DNA from: Artemia franciscana
Lineage: Eukaryota > Arthropoda > Branchiopoda > Anostraca > Artemiidae
Assembly (NCBI RefSeq): GCF_032884065.1
Contig: NC_088868.1
Span: 7,522,758-7,586,757 of the forward strand
Direction of reading: 5' to 3'
DNA length: 64,000 nucleotides
Shown: one piece after another, positions 13,072 to 64,000 of the stretch
Position numbering within the stretch: the stretch's first letter is position 1
How the letters are laid out: every line of letters begins with the position of its first letter
Translations under genes and position numbers: made by a program
Notes under the pieces: model-generated
Told to the model about the DNA's origin: nothing
Databases searched by the model: none
What the model saw: the letters and a program-made list of their open reading frames with translations, nothing else

Positions 13072-13331
13072 ATTATATTGGTTAAAATTTTATCCCTTTT
13101 CTTTCTTTTTTTTTATGATGAGAAATGGCTGTTTAGAGATTGTATAGTGTTTCGTCTGTTGTTTTTTTTGCGTATTTCTTTGATTTTGAATGAATAGTTA
13201 TCATTTATTTGTTGTAGTTTTGCTGCTGAACAGGGACATTTTAGGTCCCTAAATTGAGCAGCATATTATTCATTGTAAGTGCAATTTTATTAATTTTTAT
13301 TTGATGAAATAAACGCATACCTACCTACCTA

Positions 13332-15540
13332 CCCTCTTCCCGCACTGTACAAACAAAATGAAATCACACATCATTTGCTCTATACTCTTATTTGAGTATC
13401 ACCTTCAGTGATTCGAAATCCTCAATTAAAAACAAAAAACTTTAAAATAGCCCTCTCCCCGCACTCTACAAACAAAATCAAATCACCCATCATTTGCTAT
13501 ATACTGTTATCAGAGTATCACCCTCAGTGATTCGAAATCCACAATGAAATTTTTTTTTTAAATAGCCCTCTTCCCGCACTCTACAAACAAAACCAAATCA
13601 CCCATCATTTGCTATATACTCTTATTAGAGTATCACCCTCAGTGATTCGAAATCCTCATTAAAAAAAAAACAACTTTGAAATAGCCCTCTTCCCGCCCTC
13701 TAAAAACAAAATCAAATCACCCATCATCTACTATAAACTCTTATTAGAGTACCACCCTCAGTGATTCGAAATCCTCAATTAAAAAAAAAAAAAAAACAAC
13801 TTTAAAATAGCCGTCTTCGCGCACTCTAAAAACAAAATCAAATCACCCATCATTTTCTCTATACTCTTATTTGAGTGTCACCCTCAGTGATTCGAAATCC
13901 TCAATTAAAAAAAAAAACTTTAAAATAGCCCTTTTCCCGCACCCTACAAACAAAATCAAATCACCCATCATTTGCTCTACACTCTTTTTTGAGTATCACC
14001 CTCATCGAAACCCTCAATTAAAAAAAAAACACTTTAAAATAGCCCTCTTCCCACACTCTACAAACAAAATCAAATCACCCATCATTTGCTATATTCTCTT
14101 ATCTAAGTATCACCCTCAGTGATTCGAAATGCTCAATTAAATTTTTTTTTAAATAGCCCTCTTCCCGCACTCTACAAACAAGATCAAATCACCCATCATT
14201 CGCTATATACTGTTATCAGAGTATCACCCTCAGTGATTCGAAATCCACAATGAAATTTTTTTTTTAAATAGCCCTCTTCCCGCACTCTACAAACAAAATC
14301 AAATCACCCATCATTTTCTCTATACTCTTATTAGAGTATCACCCTCAGTGATTCGAAATCCTCATTAAAAAAAAAACAACTTTGAAATAGCCCTCTTCCC
14401 GCCCTCTACAAACAAAATCAAATCACCCATCATCTACTATAAACTCTTATTAGAGTACCACCCTCAGTGATTCGAAATCCTCAATTAAAAAAAAAAAAAA
14501 AAAAACTTTAAAATAGCCGTCTTCGCGCACTCTAAAAACAAAATCAAATCACCCATCATTTTCTCTATACTCTTATTTGAGTGTCACCCTCAGTGATTCG
14601 AAATCCTCAATTAAAAAAAACAACTCTAAAATAGCCCTTTTCCCGCACCCTACAAACAAAATCAAATCACCCATCATTTGCTCTACACTCTTTTTTGAGT
14701 ATCACCCTCATCGAAACCCTCAATTAAAAAAAAAACACTTTAAAATAGCCCTCTTCCCACACTCTACAAACAAAATCAAATCACCCATCATTTGCTATAT
14801 TCTCTTATCTAAGTATCACCCTCAGTGATTCGAAATGCTCAATTAAATTTTTTTTTAAATAGCCCTCTTCCCGCACTCTACAAACAAGATCAAATTACCC
14901 ATCATTCGCTTTATACTCTTATCAGAGTATCACCCTCAGTGATTCGAAATTATCAATTAAAAAAAACTTTAAAATAGCCCTCTTCCCGCACTCTACAAAC
15001 AAAATCAAATCACCCATCATTTCTTATATTCTCTTATCAGAGTATCACTCTCAGTGATTCGAAATCTTCAATTAAAAAAAAACAAAAAAACTTTAAAATA
15101 GTCCTCTTCCCGCACTCTACAAACAAAATCAAATCACCCATCATTCGCTATATACTCTTATCAGAGTATCACCCTCAGTGATTCGAAATTCTCAATTAAA
15201 AAAATTTAAAATAGCCCTCTTCCCGCACTCTACAAACAAAATCAAATCACCCATCATTCGCTATATACTCTTATCAGAGTATCACCCTCAGTGATTCGAA
15301 ATTCTCAATTAAAAAAAAAACTTTAAAATAGCCCTCTTCCCGCACTCTACAAACAAAATCAAATCACCCATCATTCGCTATATACTCTTATCAGAGTATC
15401 ACCCTCAGTGATTCGAAATCCTCATTAAAAAAAAACTTCATAATAGCCCCCTTCCTGCACTCTACCAACAAAAACAAATCACCCATCATTTTATATACTC
15501 ATGTATAACCTCAGTGATTCAAAATCCTCAATTTTTTTCA
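13332..15540. repeat. AT-rich satellite array, right block (about 19 monomers)
   Basis: Same monomer family as 2940-8828, resumed after the LINE. A 706 bp higher-order period is clear: the segment from 13871 is repeated almost exactly from 14577, each about six monomers. The last monomers, after about 15430, are degraded and the array ends near 15540. Confidence 0.95.
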
Positions 15541-18437
15541 AAAATGGCCTTAAAACTACGATGCCTCACGTTAATCATATGGATAGGACTAGGTTATGTT
15601 CTAACAAGTTCATAAGTTCAGTATTTCACTGGCCATCTAATACAACACATTATTGATACTTTCGCAGATTTCTCACTTAAATATTTTTGCAAACCTCAAA
15701 AGCCATCCTATCAGATGATTTAGATTCATAAAAGCTGACGGTATTCAATGGCGTTGCCCAGGTGGAGCATTATTGAATCCAATCCAAGCACGGACGGAGC
15801 GTCATCCAATCCAATGACATCGTGTGGCATTGCACGGGGGGGTAAGTTTTGTTAGATAGCCAATGTAATTGAGGAGCACTTCGGCTTATGTATTTTGTAG
15901 GAGTGACATATCTGGAGAAACCTAATAGATAATGTTCGCTAATACTCCACTCGCTTGGTTATAAGCAAAACACTTATATCACTAGTCCAAATATCATTTT
16001 CCAAATGTCAGTACTGCAAATTCAGTTTTGCATGAAGAAAATAAGTAGGTAGGTCTCTTAAACTAGCGCGTCATGGTTTCTAATAATATCATCAAATACT
16101 ATAATCATTGTCATAAAACAGTCAAATTTGGTCATAAAATAATCAATAATACAGTCAAAATAGTAAAAAACCAAATAGTCAACCAATAAAAGTAAAAAAT
16201 GGCTGACATATAGTTCTTTAACTTACTTCTATGTTTTTCTTTTGATTTTCGTCTCCATTTTTGTATTTTAATGTTAGATCTCAATTTATGAATTTATTAT
16301 TATTGAACCAATTGAATAAATGTATTATTTCACACGTTTTTTTTTTAGCTTCAGAGGTTCAAGAAATACTTTTTAAATAGCCCAAAAGGAAAAACTGAAA
16401 TTACCCATAAATACAATAATCCAGATTTTGGTGAAATTCCGTTAAAAACACAATACGTTTTTCAGTTTTTTCACTTACACTTTTTTTTGTTTTGTGTTTC
16501 TTTTTTTGCGTTTTACTGTCAGACTTGAACTTATAAAAGCATTATTACTGGAAGAATTGTATGAATTTATTATTTCCAATTTATTTTTGAGATTCACAAG
16601 TAACTCTGATATAACTCAAAAGGAAAAATTGGAATTATCTTTGTAAAACTTTCCATACAATTAATTGGTACTTGTCGGCTATTGGAAACACATTTAAGAA
16701 TTGCGCTTAGATTACATCTCAGAAAACCGGTTTTATAGCTACAAAAACAATTGATGGATGATACAATGCAATGGACTTAGACACCATGCATTGGACTTGT
16801 ATAATTTGAGCTATCTATTTGCAAATCAAGGCTGGGGTGGGTGAGGTTGTGTTAGGTTGGGTAAAGGTGGGTTAGGTTTCCATAATCTCGTCTCTAAAGT
16901 ATTATTTTATCATCACGTTTTGTTATTTTTCATTAGGATTAACCTAACTTCACTTCTTGGGTGTGTTTTCAATATCCAAAAAATATCAAACGATACTCAA
17001 ATTTTGGTGAAATTCTGTTAGAGTATAAACAATTTTGATTATTTTACAATATATCTTAGATTTCCCAGTTCTTTCACTCAACTTCAAGATGCAAGCCGTG
17101 CATCTTAGGAATAGGGAAAATAATCACTCCACGAATCATATATTCTTAATATTTGAATATTCCTCTGTAGTATAACATCTAGTGAAGGACAGATACATCC
17201 TACTGACGACCTGGCAAAAAGTTGGTATGACAAATTGAATGGTCAGAAGTTCAGAACCTCCCCCAACTTCTCGACTTAGCACCAGATAGAGCCAAACACC
17301 ATTACATTATCTATCGCCCAGTGAGAAGAGAGCCACTTAGACCAGATTAAATTCAAGTCAAGTAAGCCAACACTATAGACTCTAGAATCTACAATAATGT
17401 TGTATAATTTAGTAAAATACGAAAATATTATTTGGTAAAACCAGGTATTTGGGTAAACAAAGCCTATTAAGCTTTTATAACTTGCTATTTTTGTGAGAAA
17501 AGGGATAAAAACTTTTAAAATCATGGTAATTTTACAAATTTAAAGGAAGTAAATATCTTTAGTGAATTTCTTCAGCGCATTAATTAGCTACACTCTGTCT
17601 CGAATACCCTATGCCATAACATACTGGAAAAAAAATACCTTTTCTATTGTTCTCTTCTAGCCTTATTCTTACAAACTCGAGATATCACCATTTTTATTCA
17701 ATAATTTCATATATGTTTCAAGGAGGGGTAAATAACCTCTTCTGGAACAATATTTTTTTAAATATTTAATCACTGAGGAAAGACTTAAAAATTCGACAAT
17801 ATAAATTTAAACAAACATTCCCATTACGCTTCTTCTTACAAAAAACCCTAATAAACCTATAAACTAAAATTGACTGTATAAAGTTAAACAAAAACTCCCA
17901 AAGCGTTTCTTACGGCAGAAAAAAACTGATTTAATTCTAAAAATCAGAACCCCGGGTGGTGACACTTGTTCTGGAATGTAGTTGCGTCTCAGATGCAATT
18001 ATGTAAGATATAACTATGACCGAGATATAACTAGATATTTTTATTAATATTTTTGTGATATTTAGCGATTGTTTTTAGTTGGAATTTTCTAAAATTCATA
18101 ACATTTAGGTTAATAATTTGGAAGTTTCAAAATTTTTATCTGAATTTACTCGAAAAGAAAGATTTAAAATTCTTCATCATACTCTTTACAGAAGCTGAAA
18201 ATCAAATTCTTATTCAATCCTTAAAAAAAATTTTAAGTTCGTATGAAAACAAGAATTAAGTTTATTTACAGTTTTGTGATTCCTTCTCTGAGCTAGTGAT
18301 TGGTAATTTGCCAGGAGATTTTCCTTGTGTAGTTGCTATCCTGAAGCTAAAATGTCAGCTCTTCTAGGTTTTTCGGCTAGATATACCCTGTATAAAGAGA
18401 AAACAGCAGGGGACGGTAAATTAGGCTTCTAAAAACA
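15541..18437. other. unassigned sequence downstream of VPS53
   Basis: No supported gene. Two degenerate direct copies of about 190 bp lie at roughly 16200-16400 and 16460-16650, sharing an AACTTA...TTTTT...TTATTATT...AAAAGGAAAAA layout. A short GGTTGGG/GGTGGGTTAGG-rich stretch lies at 16830-16880. The frame at 17276-17524 on the minus strand has no recognisable similarity. Confidence 0.4.
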
Positions 18438-18463
18438 AAATGGGTTCTATGCAGAACCCATTT
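18438..18463. repeat. 11-bp-arm perfect hairpin downstream of VPS53
   Basis: AAATGGGTTCT and its exact complement flank a 4-base loop (ATGC). It lies about 450 bp past the VPS53 stop, just beyond the candidate poly(A) signals. It could form a strong stem in RNA or DNA, but no known family was recognised. Confidence 0.5.
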
Positions 18464-18527
18464 CAACATAAATTTAACTTCAGACTTAATGAATCTTAGC
18501 AAGCTTCACATTTATATACTTCGAAAC

Positions 18528-18632
18528 TTTATTTCGGGAACACAGACCCTTCACATTTCAAGAATCTTAATATCATCCGTCATACCAAATCTTTTTATTC
18601 AATCAGCAAGGTCAAATGTCTCCTTTTTTATT
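18528..18632 (-). other. candidate poly(A) signals of VPS53
   Basis: Two AATAAA hexamers on the minus strand, at 18632-18627 and 18533-18528, lie about 275 and 375 bp after the stop codon. Such hexamers are common by chance in AT-rich DNA, so transcript data would be needed to choose between them. Confidence 0.35.
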
Positions 18633-18906
18633 ATTCTTGTTTGACAACAATTAACTACCATTCTCCATTCAAAGTCACAAGTTCCTATTATGATTTCTCA
18701 AAACTTCTTTGCGGCAATGAATACGTTACGATTACAGACTAAGCGCATATCTAGGATTTTTCGGGGGGGGGGGGGAGGTACAAAAAGAACTAAAAAAGCA
18801 TCAAAATTTTTTACATGCATTATTGTTGCTTTTTTACGAGCCGGACAAAAATTGCACAATCCCCCCATGGACGTGGCCTTGTTTAGGACAGCCATGGATT
18901 TCCAAT

Positions 18907-60336
<41,430 letters not shown>

Positions 60337-60824
60337 CTTCAATTAAAAGAAACATCACTAACACGGTGTCTTGATTAGAAGGGCACACAAAATAGGAGAA
60401 AAATAGGCAAATCGATGTTGCCACATGGGCAACTCATACACGATAATCATTAGCCAAAACACATCGACCAAGCCGAATCGAAACAGCATAACCCCAAGTA
60501 ACTTGTCAAATACTTTATTTTATTTATTGTCATACATTACCGTGAAAGACTTCAACCTTGTGTCACCTTCATTACAAGCCGGCTGTTTGTATTAACCTTA
60601 CATTAATTAATTTATGATAATTTTCTCGACTTTTGTTCATTTTTTTACTCTTTAGTAAAAGCTAAAAAATCCTAAAAGTCTTCCTCGATATTTTGCAATA
60701 TATGCCAGCGACAACCACAAAAAGCACAGGGACTTTGATGGACTCCAATTTTGACAAACTACATCAGAGAGCGCAAAACCAAGAGAAGATAATGTTTACA
60801 TAGATAAATTGATCAATACACAGA
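60337..60824. other. VPS53 intron upstream of exon A
   Basis: No further VPS53 exon was recognised in this stretch on the minus strand. Confidence 0.4.
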
Positions 60825-61186
60825 TTGATACTCGAAAAACTTGCCAACCAGCCTCTGGTAAATGACACTATTAGAGCTCGGAGGTGGAGATATTTGGACC
60901 ATATTCTCCGAATACAAGACACTCAGATACCTTACATTGGCACCCAAACGGAAGTTGAAGACCGGGAAGACGTCGGAACACTTTCCGACGAATGTACCAG
61001 TCTGATCTGCGCAGTATCCATGCTTCTCTTCAACCCGATTGGGAAGACGTATACGCAGCTTCCCAATTCAGAAAAGATTGGCGAAGTCTCATGGATGTCC
61101 TGGGGGTGCCTCTGGCGGTACAGAGGGATCTTTTCCGTAAAACTTTTAAAACCAAGGAGTTCTTTCAAATTATAATCAAACTGTAA
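60825..61186 (+). pseudogene. LINE RT C-terminal fragment, family S
   Basis: ARRWRYLDHILRIQ matches the RRWRYLGHILRM block near the end of many LINE RTs. After a frameshift near 60990, DLRSIHASLQPDWEDVY and QFRKDWRSLMDVLGV match the final helices (GLTWEEV..A.DR..WR). It is a different family from copies 1-4. It sits about 490 bp upstream of VPS53 exon A, antisense to the gene. Confidence 0.85.
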
Positions 61187-61271
61187 TAAAAATCAAAATA
61201 GAGACAGAAAAGTCTTTACGACGTCCAGTTTTGAAGAAAAGCAAAAGCCAGACCTGAACGTTCCATTACAA

Positions 61272-62935
61272 ATTAAATAAAAAAAAAACAAGTTTTTTTA
61301 AATGAAAGTAAGGAGCAACATTAAAACTTTAAACGAACAGAAATTACTTCGTAACGCCCCGCTCTTTACGCTTAAGTTTCTTACTGTTTTAAAAATAGAG
61401 TTAAGAGAAAGAGTCAAACTTTAGCGTAAAGAGCGGGGCGTTGAGGAGGAAAAGCCCCTTTCATATACAGAGTAATTTCTGTTCGTTTTAAGTTTTAACG
61501 CTGCTCCTTACTTTCATTTAAAAAAACCTGTTTTTTTTTATTTAATTTCTGGATGTTTTTGAATTAATGCATGTTTTGATCTTGGCTCTCCGTACATGAA
61601 TAATTAAAACGAATTTTGCATATTAATTAATTGCATTTAATCGGAAGAGTTTGAGAAAATATGAGCGAGGGAGGAGGCTTAGTTGCCCTCCAATTTTTTG
61701 ATTACTTAAAAAAGGAACTAGAACTTTTTAATTTTTTTACAAACGTTTTCATTGGTAAAAAATATACGTAACTTACGAATTAAGCTACGTAACGAACTTC
61801 TATATACGTATATTTTTATTGAGTATAAGAGGGGGTTCAACCCTCTTCGATACCTCGCTCTTTACACTAAAGCTTAAATTTTGTCCCAATGCCTTAAGAA
61901 TGACCTCTGAATCACAAAGGCCGTAGAATAAATAGCTGAAATTACTAAAAAATACTTTAGCGTAAAGAGTGAGGTATAACGAGGAGGTAAACCCCTCATA
62001 TATGTAATAATTTTTGTTCGTTTTAAGTTTTAATGCTTCTCCTTACTTTCAGTAGAAAAAACTTTTCATATTTATTTTTTTCATTGTTTTTTCAAATAAT
62101 GCTAGAAAATTCTGCGCCCCCTTCATTGAAATTCTCTTCGCCCATGAGAAGTTTCTCCATGGAAATATCCTCCCACGTAACCCCCCCTTAACTCTCCTTC
62201 CTAAACCAGAAAAATTCCCCTGAAAACGTCTGTACACTTCCCAGTAACCATTACTGTATGTAAACACAGGTCAAAGTTTGTAACTTGCTGCCTCTCCCAC
62301 GGGGACTATGGGGGAGTAAGTCTTCCCTAAAGACATAGTTATTAGGTTTATCGACTATGGTGAATAAAATGGCTATCTCAGAATTTTGATCCCATGACTT
62401 TGGGGAAAAAATGAGCGTGGGAGGGGGCCCAGGGGCACTCCTATTTTTTGGTCACTTAAAAAGGGCACTAGAACTTTTAATTTCCGTTAAAATGAGCCCT
62501 CTCGCGACATTTTAGGACCACTGAGTCGATACGATCACTCCTGGGGAAAAAAAAACAAACAAAAAAACAAATAAACACGCATCCGTGATCTGTCTTCTAG
62601 CAAAAAATGCGAAATTCCACATTTTTGTAGATAGGAGCTTGAAACTTCTACAATAAGGTTCTCTGATACGCTGAATCTGACGGTGTGATTTTTATTAAGA
62701 TTCTATGACTTTTAGGGTGTGTTTCCCCCTATTTTCTAAAACAAGGCAAATTTTCTCAGGCTCGTAACTTTTGATGGGTAAGACTAAACTTGATGAAACT
62801 TATATATTTAAAATCAGCATTAAAATGCGATTCTTTCGATGTAACTATTTGTATCAAAATTCCATTTTCTAGAGTTTCGGTTACTATTGAGCCGGGTCGC
62901 TCCTTACAACAGTTCGTTACCACGAACTGTTTGAT
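61272..62935. mobile_element. hairpin-ended non-autonomous element, full copy 3
   Basis: Begins ATTAAATAAAAAAAAAACAA. The main hairpin arms are about 61290-61380 and 61420-61540; the second hairpin joins ACCTCGCTCTTTACACTAAA (61852) and TTTAGCGTAAAGAGTGAGGT (61956). It ends CAGTTCGTTACCACGAACTG then TTTGAT. Length 1664 bp against 1673 and 1698 for the other full copies. Confidence 0.9.
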
Positions 62936-63100
62936 AATAGTAATAGTTTACTTATAACCCGGTATAAAGGAGAAGAAGGCAGGATAACACAAAGAAAAAA
63001 AACTTCCAGCGAGGAAAAAGAAGAACAAAGAAACAAAAACAAAAACGAACGAGTAAGAAAACAGTGGGTCGGCAGTTCTGTAACTGCCTTTCCATGACGA
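62936..63100. other. spacer
   Basis: A-rich; nothing recognised. Confidence 0.35.
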
Positions 63101-63351
63101 AAGTAAAACAGTTCAAAATAGGGATGATACCTTTTTATTGACAGTGAATAGATATAAAACTTATTTAACTGGATATTTCGAACACATATACAGCGTTCAT
63201 CATCAGCAGTAAAACTGATGATGATGACTGATAAAAGTTTTACTGCTGATGATGAACACTGTATATGTGTTCGAAATATCCAGTTAAATAATTTTTATAT
63301 CTATTCACTGTCAATAAAAAGGTATCATTCCTATTTTGAACTGTTTTACTT
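63101..63351. mobile_element. near-perfect 250 bp hairpin (MITE-like or fold-back)
   Basis: Arm 63101-63213 is complementary to 63234-63351, with a 20 bp loop. AAGTAAAACAGTTCAAAATA at the left end pairs with its complement at the right end, and only a few mismatches occur over about 113 bp. The region could fold into a long stem. Confidence 0.93.
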
Positions 63352-63689
63352 TGGAGCGGTCAAGAATCTAATGCAAGCACATGGAAAAATTTCACCAAAT
63401 AAAAGTTGATTTATTCGAAAGGGTCCTTTTGTACCACAGTTTAAGTCTTCCAGTTATTCTCTTCCTCCCAGGTAATACCCATTTGTTCCGGAAGAAGCAT
63501 TGGTGTACCCTACGAATTACCATTAACGTAAGTTAATGGTACCGTAACAGAAAGTTAGTGGTTATGTTTGATCTTGTTGAAAAAACCATCTTTTAAAATA
63601 ATTTTTAAAATAAGTTTTTAAAATAATTAAATTTTCTTGCTTGTAGTATTTAAAGTTATATTAGTGTCGTTTTTTGCTTTCTTTCCTCT
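63352..63689. other. unassigned sequence
   Basis: Contains a short dyad around TAACGTAAGTTA (63525-63536) and a repeated TTTTAAAATAA near 63590-63625. No gene. Confidence 0.35.
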
Positions 63690-63999
63690 TCAATTATTTT
63701 TTGTGCTCCACACTATTGTTTTGCTTTTAGCTGGTAGTAAATATAAATTATTATCATATATGGTTATTCCGCTAAGATATTCTATTGATTGTTTGACAGC
63801 CATTTCTATACCCAGATCATTGCAGATACACAATTTACCTTCTAACGTTCGCCTGTAGACGTAATAATGACCTGAACTGAACCTAAAACCGGTGTGAACA
63901 ACCATAGTACTCGCCTAGTCTTTTCTGTGGAGTGACGTTGATTTAACAGTCTTCAATGGATAGTCTTCATCGCGTCTGTTATTTCTTTGAAGTGATGCT
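63690..63999 (-). pseudogene. possible ubiquitin-specific protease (C19) C-terminal fragment
   Basis: The minus-strand frame gives MVVHTGFRFSSGHYYVYRR, then CICNDLG and DNNLYLLPAK. The VVHTG...SGHYY pattern is the histidine box of USP-type deubiquitinases, where the GHY histidine is catalytic; ND and LYLL fit the following NDxxV and AYLL positions. Upstream the frame is open to the window edge except for one TAG at about 63915, which is either a nonsense codon or part of a TAG-ended splice acceptor. No partner exon is visible and the similarity is short. It may be an exon, a retrocopy, or part of a mobile element. It lies upstream of VPS53 exon A on the same strand, so it may be nested in that gene. 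Confidence 0.38.
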
Positions 64000-64000
64000 A

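Larger units (their letters stand above)
8829..13331 (+). mobile_element. LINE (Jockey/CR1-like) inserted in the satellite array, non-functional
   Basis: The satellite monomer stops after TTTAAAATA near 8829 and resumes at CTCTTCCCGCACTGT at 13333, so the element interrupts one monomer. Inside are a 5' leader, a broken ORF1 (9031-9985), a broken ORF2 with endonuclease and reverse transcriptase (10047-13071), and a 3' UTR. The element ends with AAATAAACGCATACC and a short (CTAC)n tail, typical of CR1/Jockey-type elements. No target-site duplication is obvious; about three monomer bases seem to be missing at the insertion point. Clade assignment is by domain order and tail only. Confidence 0.9.

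Noticed and set aside
2940..15540. CRISPR-like array of regularly spaced repeats
   Set aside because: Monomers are contiguous with no unique spacers, and the context is a eukaryotic genome.
17276..17524. 82-codon frame with hydrophobic stretches
   Set aside because: No recognised family, AT-rich composition like the surroundings, and no splice or promoter evidence.

Overview
This window looks like a piece of an AT-rich invertebrate, probably arthropod, nuclear genome. The evidence is a spliced gene with GT-AG introns and metazoan-type protein similarity, many LINE, Penelope-like and hAT relics, long microsatellites, several satellite-like arrays, and no operon structure. A large repeat-rich arthropod genome such as a branchiopod crustacean would fit, but the sequence alone does not fix the species.

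The one convincing host gene is VPS53, the GARP/EARP tethering-complex subunit, on the minus strand. Six exons were assembled by eye from splice sites and reading phase. In transcript order they are 60336-60097, 58396-58148, 50258-50031, 48586-48431, 21810-21654 and 19107-18907 (stop at 18909-18907). They give about 409 residues, roughly the C-terminal half of the family protein. The 5' exons must lie beyond the right edge, because nothing in 60337-64000 matches. Everything between 18.9 and 60.3 kb is therefore intronic, including one 26.6 kb intron filled with repeats. No second intact gene was found.

Layout. 0-2.9 kb: part of a hairpin-ended dispersed element, unassigned sequence, a tRNA-like remnant, and a decayed Penelope-like element with RT and GIY-YIG domains on the minus strand. 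2.9-15.5 kb: a roughly 105-122 bp satellite array split by a 4.5 kb LINE whose first ORF begins with a PWWP domain. 15.5-18.9 kb: mostly unassigned sequence downstream of VPS53. 19-31 kb: LINE fragments, a 113 bp tandem repeat, a hairpin-ended Helitron-like candidate, a hAT-like transposase relic and a LINE relic. 31.8-35.7 kb: a 123 bp tandem array that stays open in one frame. 36-46.7 kb: further LINE fragments, a second hairpin-ended element, a fold-back sequence and small minisatellites. 47.4-49.7 kb: a short repeat rich in heat-shock-element-like motifs, a 150 bp (AT)n and a 430 bp (GA)n. 50.9-56.4 kb: degenerate repeats and a ten-unit array built from the body of the hairpin-ended element. 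56.8-64 kb: more element copies, an RT-derived 115 bp tandem repeat, a 250 bp hairpin, and a possible ubiquitin-protease fragment at the right edge.

Most of the window is mobile or mobile-derived DNA. The notable points are how often pieces of mobile elements have become tandem arrays, the PWWP domain in a LINE ORF1, and the size and content of the VPS53 introns. All element coding regions seen are broken by stops or frameshifts.
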